From contig MU634317.1 in assembly GCA_026770595.1 (NCBI GenBank), positions 1 through 13,313 of the forward strand: a stretch of 13,313 nt of DNA, written 5' to 3'. The stretch is from Ochromonadaceae sp. CCMP2298 (taxonomy: Eukaryota > Sar > Synurophyceae > Ochromonadales > Ochromonadaceae). Under the pieces are notes generated by a model that saw only the letters and a list, made by a program, of their open reading frames with translations, searched no databases and was not told the origin of the DNA. Each line of letters starts with the position of its first letter. Positions within the stretch are counted from its first letter, which is position 1. The position numbers were made by a program, and so were the translations under genes. Below are positions 1 to 7,987 of the stretch, in pieces.

Positions 1-863
1 ATCGTCCCTAGGTCTTCTAACTGCCTCCAGCAGTGGGACTCCAGCAGATGGAGCTTTGGCGGCACAGGCAGTCTCAAGTCTTTCCTCCAGATCTTCCCGA
101 AGTTATATGCAAGCACTCTAAACCGCTCTTGGTCCTCGGCCCCAAGTCTCGGTACGTACAGGTAGACTCCAATGGAAAATAGTGCACTCATCACAAAATC
201 CATATGTGAGAAGTACCTTGTGATGAGCGTGTTCAGATCCGCTGTAGGTGTGACTCTGAGAATCCCTTGAGTGTTGTACAGCACCTGCAGTTCTGCACCT
301 ATTCTTGGCCAATGGTTCACTAACTTCTCTATATCCCCACCAGTTAGGGCACCTCCATGGTACTTTTTGGGGCTTATACTGTACCCAGAGAGGATTTTTT
401 TCACGCCATTGTGCACTCTCCAGTTTGTACGTGGAGCACCCTGGACTTTTCGAAGGTGAGCTTTTGCCTCGTTGCAGCGGTCTTCGGCCGTCTTTAAGCG
501 TTCTGATATTTCCACTCTCTCCATCTGTATCCTCCCTCTCCTAATAAGAGCTTCGCATGTTTTGGCTTGTTGCAAGCGCTCCGAAGAGACCTTAGCTTAG
601 AGCTCCCCCTCTAGATCCTGCCGCACTCGCAGGCGGACCTGCACTTCCAGCCGCGCTTGCATTAGGTAAGGTTCTACCTCTTCGATGTAGTCTACATTAA
701 ACTGAAGTATTGAGTCCAGTACTGTAGCCCAAAATGCCAGCATCATGTGCAGGGGAGGCAAGCAGCTGAGAGAATCTCCTAGATTGCAACGCCGAGCGTC
801 ACAGGTCGAAAAAAAACAGGCAACAGACGTAAGGGATAATTCACGTATTTTAGACCTTTTTTG
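1..863 (-). pseudogene. broken repeat-associated protein of unknown function (partial)
   Basis: Reading the minus strand from 863 to the window edge gives one open frame of about 287 codons with a single in-frame TAA (597-599). The frame is bounded upstream by TGA at 864-866. It has protein-like composition: a Cys/Arg motif CDARRCNLG, then LPPLHMMLAF, a charged coiled-coil-like stretch rich in Glu/Arg/Lys/Gln around the stop, then KKYHGGALTGGD and finally PPKLHLLESH near the window edge. The LPPLH and KxHxLExH patterns remind me of uncharacterised, multicopy, transposon-associated proteins of eukaryotic genomes; this is recollection, not a search result. The C-terminus lies outside the window. 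No catalytic residues are recognisable. It has no evident link to the AT-rich element on its right, because its base composition is unlike it. It is most likely an older mobile-element remnant. Confidence 0.45.
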
Positions 864-920
864 TCATCCGCATATAAGTCATTGTATTCATAGCATGTAG
901 TCATTCTGTGCCAGGTCTAT

Positions 921-981
921 AACCTGCTTAAACCATAAATCAGGTAGGCTGTAGTTGTTAGAAGTATGGTTTAAGCAGGTT
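921..981. repeat. perfect 17-bp inverted repeat (hairpin)
   Basis: Positions 921-937 (AACCTGCTTAAACCATA) and 965-981 are exact reverse complements separated by 27 bases. The pairing stops abruptly on both sides. It lies between the two minus-strand flank genes, where no coding frame is evident. It could be a transcript hairpin, a terminator-like structure or the remnant of a small inverted-repeat element. Confidence 0.8.
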
Positions 982-1110
982 TCTGCTGCTCAAAGTCTGA
1001 ATTCATAGCGTAATTGATAAATGACGCAATTAAAAGGATTAAAAAAGAACCGGATTGGGATCTACACGATGGTTATCATAGCATTGTATCAGTAGGTAGA
1101 CGCAGCATGA

Positions 1111-1412
1111 TTAGCGAGACGTGAACTCCTCCAGCACCTTGACCTTGATATACTGGAACTCAAAGTCAGATGCCGACGCGCTTACCATGTCTATACGATT
1201 ACGCAGGACACTGCCGAGATCTTCCAGAGATTTAGCGTCTGCTCCATCTTGTTGATCTCTACGAGGGATCTCTCGGTATGGATCGTGAGCGCCGAGACGT
1301 CAGACGAATTAGATACCTCCAGATAGAAATCGATCCAGAACTTCTCGGTGGCGTTGTTCTTGATGGTTCGAGCCTTGGAGCTAGCGGCGCTGTACTGGCA
1401 GGTAGTCGAATC
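1111..1412 (-). pseudogene. likely C-terminal remainder of the 1413-1931 gene
   Basis: Directly after the TAA at 1413-1415 the same minus-strand frame continues open for about 58 codons. It keeps the balanced codon composition of the upstream gene and includes the stretch FWIDFYLEVSNSSDVSAL. Near 1236 the sensible reading moves to another frame, which runs to a TAA at 1111-1113 and ends in KVKVLEEFTSR. The simplest interpretation is one longer gene, about 270 codons, broken by a nonsense mutation and an indel. A genuine stop at 1413 followed by decaying sequence, or an intron using the GTTTAAG at the break, cannot be excluded. I do not recognise a domain. Confidence 0.45.
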
Positions 1413-1931
1413 TTAAACGAGCTTCGAGATATCAGTGAGCATTGCTAGGATATCCGCAGTAGGCTTGTGTGCGACCTCGGACTTGAAATAAGCGGCGATC
1501 TGCTGATCCGTACGACCTTCTCTTCTCATCGTCTTGATCACCTCGCTGATCCTTAGCGTGTTCTTCTTGCTCTTGGAAAAGTAGACCCGGCTCTTTGCCG
1601 ACGACGTGGAGGAGACCTTGACCTTGCGCTTCTTCTTGGCCGTGTCATCGTAGTCTTCGTCATAATTATCCGAGTCCTCGGCGTAATCTTCCATCTTCTC
1701 CTTGGACTCGGGGTACATGCATTGAATCCTGCGTCTACCGAGTTCTATCGGTATCATTGCGGGAACTGCATCGGAAGCTGCTGCGGGAGCTGGCATAATC
1801 TCAAACAGGATCGGCGCAGCATTATATGACTCATAGCCGTTCTGCTCATTCTTCACCGTCGTGACCCCCTGCATCACGTAGGTCTCAGTATCCTGAGACG
1901 CGAACTGTTCATCATCACTCTTGGGATCCAT
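1413..1931 (-). CDS. acidic nuclear-type protein with SV40-like NLS, function unknown
   Basis: This 172-codon frame starts at ATG 1931. An acidic N-terminal third (MDPKSDDEQF...) is followed by an Ala/Pro-rich patch (about residues 47-58). Next comes a strongly acidic Asp/Glu/Tyr run (81-96), immediately followed by KKKRKVKV (99-106), whose core KKKRKV equals the SV40 large-T nuclear localisation signal. After this lie a Ser-rich linker and a compact C-terminal segment (about 124-172) with likely helices. The layout suggests a nuclear, possibly DNA-associated or regulatory protein; this is inference. It is transcribed away from the AT-rich element and is less AT-rich than the element genes, so it may be host-derived or captured rather than viral. 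The frame continues beyond its stop into 1111-1412, so the protein may be truncated. An E2F-like site lies about 110 bp upstream of the start. Confidence 0.6.
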   Translation of the reverse strand: MDPKSDDEQFASQDTETYVMQGVTTVKNEQNGYESYNAAPILFEIMPAPAAASDAVPAMIPIELGRRRIQCMYPESKEKMEDYAEDSDNYDEDYDDTAKKKRKVKVSSTSSAKSRVYFSKSKKNTLRISEVIKTMRREGRTDQQIAAYFKSEVAHKPTADILAMLTDISKLV

Positions 1932-1960
1932 GTTGAACGATGCTGTGTGTGATTAATGAG

Positions 1961-2042
1961 CACACGCAGAACACGATAGGAATTTTTCCACACAGAACAT
2001 GATGGGAAATTTTCCACACACAGAACACGATGGAAAAAGTTC
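1961..2042. repeat. three tandem ~26-28-bp imperfect repeats
   Basis: Copies at 1961-1988, 1989-2014 and 2015-2042 share the pattern CACACAGAACACGATGGGAA followed by a T- or A-rich end and TTC. Differences are single substitutions and small length changes. The array sits immediately upstream of the 1931 minus-strand start and abuts the E2F-like site. It resembles a repeated promoter element or enhancer rather than coding sequence. Confidence 0.8.
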
Positions 2043-2053
2043 CCGCGCCAAAA
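2040..2053 (-). promoter_or_regulatory. E2F-like site upstream of the 1931 gene
   Basis: On the minus strand the sequence reads TTTTGGCGCGGGAA, which fits the E2F/DP consensus (TTTSSCGC) and is close to its near-palindromic ideal. It lies about 110 bp upstream of the minus-strand start at 1931, next to the tandem repeats. E2F sites drive S-phase expression in animals, plants and several protist groups. Activity here is inferred only from the motif. Confidence 0.45.
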
Positions 2054-2179
2054 TTGTGTGGTTAATATTTTTTATAGGGAATTTTTTTCCCCCTTTTTTA
2101 TTTTTGGGTAAAAATGTATAAAAAATTTAATAAAGAGAAATACTTTTAATATATGTCATACATGATTATAAAAAACAAC

Positions 2180-2407
2180 ATGGATGATATTTCAGAACTA
2201 TACTATATTAATGATAAAATAGTATATAAGGTGGTTAAATCCGGAAGAAAATAGGTTTATTTTTATAGATGTAGGTGTGATCATTATAAAAACAATATTT
2301 TACCAGATTATACATTTAGACATTTTAATATTTACAAATATCTAGAAGAAGAAGGAATTTATAAAGCGGATCTAATAAGAAATGATAAATACATATTTAA
2401 TAAATAA
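2180..2407 (+). pseudogene. small AT-rich ORF with internal TAG, function unknown
   Basis: From ATG 2180 the frame reads 24 codons, meets TAG at 2252-2254, and then continues for 50 codons to TAA at 2405-2407. The product is rich in Tyr, Asn, Asp and Lys. Just after the stop it contains RCRCDHY, a possible metal-binding fragment. Its last codons overlap the start of the RING ORF (2382) in another frame, so the two may be halves of one protein separated by a frameshift. An upstream ATG preceded by A-rich sequence matches the other element genes. I do not recognise a family. Confidence 0.4.
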
Positions 2408-2588
2408 TAAATTAGTAAAGAATTATTCTAATAGTAATTTTTTAAGGTCAAAAAATAAAAGTAGCATCACAGAACAATGCCCAATATGCTATGTTGTAAA
2501 TGATTGTAAAAAAGGATACTTTAAATGTTCTCATCATGTATGTGATGATTGTCACGATCAATTATGTATGATCTGCCGGAGTGAATGA
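2382..2588 (+). CDS. small RING-HC zinc-finger protein
   Basis: This 68-codon frame ends at TGA. Its C-terminal half fits the RING-HC spacing: Cys-x2-Cys (CPIC), x12, Cys-x-His (CSH), x2, Cys-x2-Cys, x4, Cys-x2-Cys (CMIC). All eight zinc ligands are present, though the loop between the last two pairs is short. RING domains usually recruit E2 enzymes for ubiquitin transfer. Small RING proteins are common in large eukaryotic DNA viruses, where they act on host proteins; that role here is inference. The N-terminal 30 residues are Asn/Lys-rich and may be a spurious extension or the continuation of the 2180 ORF. An AATAAA lies just after the stop and could serve as a poly(A) signal. Confidence 0.65.
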   Translation: MINTYLINNKLVKNYSNSNFLRSKNKSSITEQCPICYVVNDCKKGYFKCSHHVCDDCHDQLCMICRSE

Positions 2589-2647
2589 TAAATAAAAAAA
2601 TATATAGAAAGTTCAAAAAATAATAAAAAATATATATATTTCTATTA

Positions 2648-2655
2648 TATATACA
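2648..2655 (+). promoter_or_regulatory. TATATACA promoter-like motif before the GIY-YIG gene
   Basis: TATATACA followed by ACAAC lies 20 bp upstream of ATG 2668. The same octamer followed by a CAA-rich stretch lies 17 bp upstream of ATG 3285. Similar spacing and context suggest an element-specific promoter. In such AT-rich DNA chance matches are likely, and the octamer also occurs within the integrase coding region. Confidence 0.3.
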
Positions 2656-2667
2656 ACAACATATAAA

Positions 2668-3180
2668 ATGATAGATTACACAGCCGGGAAGATATACAAA
2701 CTCATCAATAACGTTACAGATGAGATCTATATAGGTTCAACTACGAAAACGCTATCGCAAAGATTAGCAAATCATAGGAGTTCATTTAAACGGTTCTCAG
2801 ATGGAAAAGGCACATCGAAATGTTCATCGTTTCAAATATTGAAAGACAATGATTTTTCAATTATTCTTATTTAGCAACTTGTAGAATGTAAAACAAAAGA
2901 GGAGTTATTAAAAAGATAGAGGCATTATATAGACACATTACCAAATGTCAATCATAATAAGCCTTTGCAGACAGTGGCTGAGTATTATAGGTCAAATATA
3001 GTTGAATTAACTAAAAAAAAGCGCACCAATTGCAAATGTCCATGTGGAGGTCTGTATTGTGTTGCTAATTTAAGTCATCATTTATAGACAAAGTGCCACC
3101 AGCTCTTTAAAAATAGGATTTTAAAAGATGAACTAGATGACATAGTAGATCATTATGATTCACCAGAAGACAAAGAATAA
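2668..3180 (+). pseudogene. GIY-YIG endonuclease with C-terminal zinc-finger-like tail, three internal TAGs
   Basis: From ATG 2668 the frame begins with a clear GIY-YIG domain: GKIYKLINN, then EIYIGST, then an Arg in QRLANH. This fits the catalytic Tyr, Tyr and Arg of the family. TAG codons interrupt it at 2872-2874, 2917-2919 and 3085-3087, and the frame closes at TAA 3178-3180 after about 170 codons. The second TAG falls at the position just before RHYID, where the family normally has the metal-binding Glu (E-x-x-Y/W-I), so even readthrough might not restore activity. The C-terminal part contains CKCPCGG, then SHH and KCHQ, which resembles a Cys/His zinc finger. GIY-YIG enzymes cut DNA. In giant viruses and mobile elements they are often homing nucleases or of unknown role. 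It lies in line with the upstream RING gene and the downstream polymerase. Confidence 0.85.
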
Positions 3181-3267
3181 AATTTAATTTAAAAACATTT
3201 AATTTTTATAAAAATCTATAGAACTAAAAGGAATATTGAAAATAAAATAATAATATCTTAACTAAAG

Positions 3268-3275
3268 TATATACA
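3268..3275 (+). promoter_or_regulatory. TATATACA promoter-like motif before the polymerase gene
   Basis: This is the second copy of the octamer found before the GIY-YIG gene, 17 bp upstream of ATG 3285 and followed by CAAAG and an A-rich run into the ATG. The shared placement is the only support for a promoter role. Confidence 0.3.
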
Positions 3276-4638
3276 CAAAGTAAAATGTCATCAATGAATA
3301 AGAAGATATGGGATTTTAAACAATTGAAAACCGTGAAAAAGAATTATAGATCAGGGTATAGAATCATATAAAGAAAGGAAGTTAGGAAACATAAAAACCC
3401 TAGAGAACGCGATTAAGAAGTTCAAAGGTAAGAAATACCAGATGGGAATTGATACATTAAAATCGTTTGAAGAGAAAGAAGTGAAAAAAGGCATTCTACC
3501 ATCAAAGAAAAGAATATATTTTGAAAAGTTTATCACGTCATGGAACGGGTCTTAAAAGAATATAACATGACTTCGTCTATCACAGTTGAGAAGATATTTG
3601 TTGACCGCAACGGGAAGGATTCAAAACCTTATGAGCGATTGTTTAAAGAGTCCTTTTTCGCGCACGCATACACTGAGGAGGACGCAAAATCCCAATTTAG
3701 CGAATATTTAAAATCAAGAGTACAGGATGATCTCTATGATAAGGTAAAAATCAAAAACATCGGAGAATATGAGATAACAGTTAATCCAACATATGCTACA
3801 GAGCCAATTACTAAAATGAAAATGCAAAAGTCATCTTCTCATGTTACATACGATTTCATTACCGAAAACATTAATTATTAAAAAAACGAAAATGAATGCA
3901 CAATTGATAATTTGCTCGGTATTTACATGCCATGCATCAAAAAAATTACCAGAGAGAAGCTAATAGATCTATGTCATCAGTCACGCGGTTGTGATGATGT
4001 TAGAGGTCCTAGTAGATTAGATTACGGAAAAGAACCAGATGATGATAATATTGATCCTTACAAATGGGATATTAGCCAAGGCGTCACTCCCGAGATGATA
4101 CTCTACATTTGCAAGTATTTTCAGATCAGCCATTACTGCTTTGACGCGTGTAGGGCATGCAATCTTAGATATATAGCAACTCAAGTGGCTTATCTGAAGA
4201 ACCAAAGGAACAAAAAGTTAATTTCAGTGAAAAAAAGAGATCAAAACAGACATCAAAGTTGAAGATTATAAAAAATTAACCGAGACATGTATAATCATAT
4301 ACCCAACTAATGATCTAAGTGAGATATTTGAACAGATTATATTAATACACAACATAATCATTAGTAAAATAATAAACCAAGATCTTAGAATCATCCAAAT
4401 TCAGTTCCCCTTAGGAGATGGTAAAATCTTATATCTAATGGCCGATCCCAATGATATTAATCTGATCAATTTCGAAAGAGTCTATGAGTATTGCATCCAC
4501 CACGGAATACCAGTGCAATTCATAGGCCAGTCTTTCCAGCAATTCATATGCCAGTTAAGAGAACAAAATATGACCGAGTCCAGGTGTGACTTGACCGATG
4601 CACAGAAAAGCGAATACTATTTGATATCCAATTATATA

Positions 4639-4798
4639 TGCTGCAATAAGGACTGTCCCACAAAAAACCAAAGAGCTAGATCGTCGTGATTGCGAGATCG
4701 ATCATATAGTGGCTATTGCTAATGACGGATCCCCTACCAATCGTAAAAACCTACAATTATTATGTAAGCCATGCCATTACATCAAAACACAAGAAGAG
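4639..4798 (+). other. HNH nuclease domain inside the polymerase gene
   Basis: Two reading frames joined at the A6 run 4662-4667 give an HNH signature: a first Cys pair (CCNKDC), then CEIDHIVAIANDGS with the DH dyad, then NRKNLQLLCKPCH and KTQEEK. Cys-x2-Cys and the final His fit the zinc-binding and beta-beta-alpha-metal layout. It lies between the N-terminal half and palm motif A, and the sequence after it (GYFKMSSAESTFN) continues into the palm domain in the next frame. It therefore looks like an internal domain, not a neighbouring gene. I recall HNH insertions in polymerases of related giant-virus-like elements, but cannot verify this here. An independent homing-type HNH ORF is the alternative. 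Confidence 0.75.
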
Positions 4799-5799
4799 AA
4801 AAAAAGGGTTATTTTAAAATGTCATCAGCTGAATCTACATTCAATAAAACATATAGCGAGATATTTAACAGCTCTCTCTGCGGGGCTACTGCGTTTAGCG
4901 AGATGGTAAATGAACGTAAAAATCCCAAATTCATTATATACCACTTAGATATGAATAAATGTAGAAAGAATATTATGATGCACAATGAATTTGATTATCC
5001 TATATTTAGCGTCATGGATAGACCCGTTTTATACAAGAATCAGACAAAGCCAGGGCTGTACTATATTGAATCTGATCTTTACCTCCCAATTAAAGGCAAT
5101 GGATGATACTACTATCCAATGGTCAATTACCTTCTAACAAAAAACTTAATTAACAAGTTTCAGATCATGTTTTGCATCATATCGAGCTTAACATTGGAAG
5201 CCAGCCATTATAACAAATTCATCAAGTTTGTATTCAATGACTCAAATATAGAACCTCACATACAAAAATAAGCAATAAATGGGATGATTGGGAGCTTTAA
5301 GCCCGCAATTCGTGACAGTTGGAAATCAATATTAACCACTACTGACATGAATGAATCCTTTAATTATGTATTAAAATATGACAAGACTTTTTTAGATGTC
5401 CATCATATCATAGAGTCCAAAGACGCCGACGGTAAACCACTAACTTATTTAGACAATCACTATCATGTGTATAAACGAACTTCATCATTAAAGATTGAAA
5501 CCGAAGCACCCATCTATAATATGATCTTAGAATTAGAAGCTATTGAATTAAATAAATTGAAGGTCATTGTCACTAATTCAAAGAGCAAAGTGTTAGATTA
5601 CATCACCGATTTGGTATCGTGTGTGTTTCAGAATAACAAATTACCTTTTGATGTTATTACATCGAGCGTTGATATTGATGGTTATTATTGGGATAAGGAA
5701 AGAACCTTACCAAAATATAAACTGGAACAAAAAGAGCACAGAAAACTACATACTAAAATGGCAAAGCGAACAACAGAGTATGAACACAAACCAGATGTA

Positions 5800-6531
5800 T
5801 ATAACCACTTTGAATACAACCAAGATTATGATGTTATGGCTGATCAGATTATAGCATTAAATAAATCATGCAGAGTTCAAGGCTTGGCCGGAACAGGTAA
5901 AACTTTCTTAGTAAAACTGATGCAGAAGAAGATGATCGAGGCAAAGAAAAGCTTTATCCTATTGGCTTTAACCAATAAGGCATGTAATAAAATGAAAACT
6001 AAATTGAATGACGCAACAACACTTTTCTCATTCATTAATAGATTTGAGAAAAATGAATATGACCCAAAAAGATTAAAAGCAGAATATATATTCATAGATG
6101 AGATTAGTATGATGCATGAAAAGTTTTATAAGTTTTTCATCTTGTTGAAGATAATCAGACCTGACATAAAATTAGTTTGAGTTGGTGATTTCAATCAGCT
6201 CGAGCCAGTTAATGATAGGGCTGTATTTGATTATGAGAACTGCCCCGCATTATATGAATTGCCAGAAGTTAAAGCATAAAAAAAGAATGATAAAGAAGAT
6301 GGGAAGAAATACATTCACATCTCAAATGATGATACAACAGAAGATAAAAAGATACCAATAGATGAATTCCAATCATTATTTAGTGTTGCGTTCTGTATAA
6401 CATGCAATTCATCAAAAGGTGAGACATATGGCCATCCTTATACCATCTGGGAATTTAACAGATTTAGTTCAAAGATGAAGTATGTAGCATTAAGTAGAAC
6501 TACAAAGAAGCAATATGTCAATATAATATAA
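5800..6531 (+). other. SF1 (Pif1/RecD-like) helicase domain, internally shortened
   Basis: In the frame of the polymerase palm, about 65 codons after its motif C, the helicase motifs appear in order. Walker A is GLAGTGKT (5881-5904), followed by a TNKAC motif. Walker B is YIFIDEISM (about 6085-6111). Motif III is VGDFNQLEPV (6181-6210). A motif V-like segment is SSKGETYG, and motif VI is YVALSRTTKKQ (6481-6513). The domain ends at TAA 6529-6531. Only about 90 codons separate motif III from motif VI, clearly less than in typical SF1B helicases, so domain 2A has probably lost sequence. TGA 6178-6180 lies just before motif III and TAA 6277-6279 follows it. The helicase would unwind template ahead of the fused polymerase. 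Confidence 0.85.
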
Positions 6532-6557
6532 ATATATTTAATCTCACAGTATAATAT

Positions 6558-7684
6558 ATGGTTTTAACACTTGATGAAAAAAAGCAATACATTAGACAAT
6601 ATTATGAAGAAAGTAATTATGCAGGGAAGGGTAAAATAAATATATTAGCACAGAAAGCGGGGAAATTAAAAAATACTATGAAAGACATAGAGCAATATTT
6701 AAAATAATTGGCTGAAAAGTAAATACTGGCGCAGACGCAAAAGAAAAAAACAAATTTGGGCCACATTGTGGCAAATTTCAATCTATGAAAATGAAAGCTG
6801 GCAAATGGATATTTACGTACTAACACTATTCGAACATGATAATAAGGCAACAGTTGAAAGTGTATATGACGGCTTTACATCATTAGAGTTTATAGATAAA
6901 AATTCAAAGAAAGGAATTAAAAAGGAGTCAAAAAGTTTAAGTAAACCGACTTATCAATCGTGGGGGTATATACTTGCGTGTATTGATGTCTTTTCGAGGA
7001 TGTTATACGTGGCTCCGATGTATGAAAAGACAGCCGAAGCGGCGACTATGGCATTAGATTATATTATAATTACTAATAAGGTTCGTCCCGATTCAATCAC
7101 ATCAGACAATGACGGAGCTTTTACCGGTGAAACATTCCAAAATTATTTAAGTAAACAACAAATTATATTGAAGGTAAATGTGGTTGATGATCATACCGCG
7201 CTGGGGATTATTGACAACATGGCCAAACGCATCAAGATTAGTTTGAAGGAGCAATTTATTATAAACAATACTGTTCAATGGTTATCATTGTTGCCGAAGT
7301 TTGTTAAAAATTATAATAAAAGCCCGCACTCGTCACTAGCAGATATAAAGCCGATAGACGCGGGCATCGTCGAGAATGAAGCAATTATTAGACAGATCAA
7401 CATTAATAAACAGGGCGATGTAGTCAGTAAAAGGAAATTTATAACGAAATTAAAAATGGGTGATAAAGTTAGATTGAAAATAGCCACACAATACTCGAAG
7501 GCTTCTGATCCCCAATATTCAAATAAGGTTTATATATATACAGGTCTATATTCAAATAAGGTTTATATTCTGATCCCCAATATATACAGTTGCGTCAGTC
7601 CTAGGCGCGACGGTAACATTGACAAATAATAAACAACATAATTATACTAATCTTTATAAGGTCCCAGATGATGCTGTTGGTTGA
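6558..7684 (+). pseudogene. Polinton-type rve integrase
   Basis: ATG 6558 opens an N-terminal helical segment (TLDEKKQYIRQYY) with TAA at 6705-6707 and 6720-6722. At about 6770-6785 the reading moves one frame on, just after LGHIVA, into ENESWQMDI, which carries the first catalytic Asp. The core then shows CIDVFSRMLYV, TSDNDGAF (second Asp) and, exactly 35 residues later, GIID, where retroviral enzymes have Glu. This is the D,D-35-D/E layout. YNKSPHSSL closes the core, and an SH3-like segment begins at KMGDKVRLKI. A 47-bp duplication-derived insertion (about 7543-7589) shifts the C-terminal strand frame, whose continuation ends at TGA 7682-7684. The enzyme would insert the element into host DNA. 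The gene lies 26 bp after the helicase stop. Confidence 0.9.
7505..7589 (+). repeat. local duplication disrupting the integrase C-terminus
   Basis: The 20-mer TATTCAAATAAGGTTTATAT occurs at 7516-7535 and 7549-7568. CTGATCCCCAATAT occurs at 7505-7518 and 7570-7583. Removing about 47 bp (7543-7589) would bring the SH3-like domain coding frames of the integrase together. This is a scrambled tandem duplication arising within the gene, typical of template slippage or microhomology repair. Forty-seven is not a multiple of three, so the insertion breaks the frame. Confidence 0.85.
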
Positions 7685-7895
7685 TTTAGTACCGATTGCA
7701 GTTGAAAGAGCACTTAACAAAGGAAAAGCAAAAAGGGCTATGGCCAAAGAGGGTTTAGATGTTGCTAATGTAATTACATACACACGCAGACAGGCCGCAG
7801 CACTTGCACAGTATCAGCCACCACCGCCACCGCCACCAGCACCAGCGCCGCCGGCCAATGCAGGAGTTGCGACGCGCATCAGATCCAGGAAGTAG
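7668..7895 (+). CDS. proline-rich ORF, probably displaced integrase tail
   Basis: This 75-codon frame overlaps the last codons of the integrase reading in the +1 frame. It has a Lys/Arg/Ala-rich helical part (VERALNKGKAKRAMAKEG, then ITYTRRQ). A proline-alanine run follows (about residues 51-63), and a basic end RIRSRK closes at TAG 7893-7895. The abrupt overlap, and the fact that the integrase reading stops at TGA 7684 right beside it, suggest that it is the integrase C-terminal tail separated by a frameshift. A separate small basic protein is the alternative. The proline codons (CCA/CCG) are far less AT-biased than the surroundings and may be an expanded triplet run. Confidence 0.45.
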   Translation: MMLLVDLVPIAVERALNKGKAKRAMAKEGLDVANVITYTRRQAAALAQYQPPPPPPPAPAPPANAGVATRIRSRK

Positions 7896-7987
7896 ATTAT
7901 AAAACTATCTGTAAATTCATAAAAATAATATTCCAAATTGCCAGTACCACGATCCAAAGAGTAAAATTGCATAAAAACAGACTAAAG

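Larger units (their letters stand above)
3285..6531 (+). pseudogene. family B DNA polymerase with internal HNH domain fused to SF1 helicase
   Basis: A nearly continuous reading of about 1080 codons starts at ATG 3285 (MSSMNKK) and changes frame near 3336-3340 (A5), near 3525-3540, at the A7 run 4230-4236, the A6 run 4662-4667 and the A7 run 4799-4805. In-frame stops are TAA 3879, TGA 5104, TAA 5269, TGA 6178 and TAA 6277. Order of parts: N-terminal domain of unknown fold; a segment ending in YFQISHYCFDACRACNL, resembling the N-terminal half of viral/Polinton polymerases; HNH domain (about 4639-4798); and palm. Palm motif A is LDMNKCRKN (4945-4971), motif B has Lys 5266, Asn 5278 and Gly 5290, and motif C is YITDLV with the Thr-Asp pair at 5605-5610. 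The SF1 helicase follows. TGA 5104 falls inside GNG-x-YYY, where Trp is expected. The fusion would replicate the element. The first 255 bases (3285-3539) could instead be a separate small gene. The number of lesions argues against function. Confidence 0.85.
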
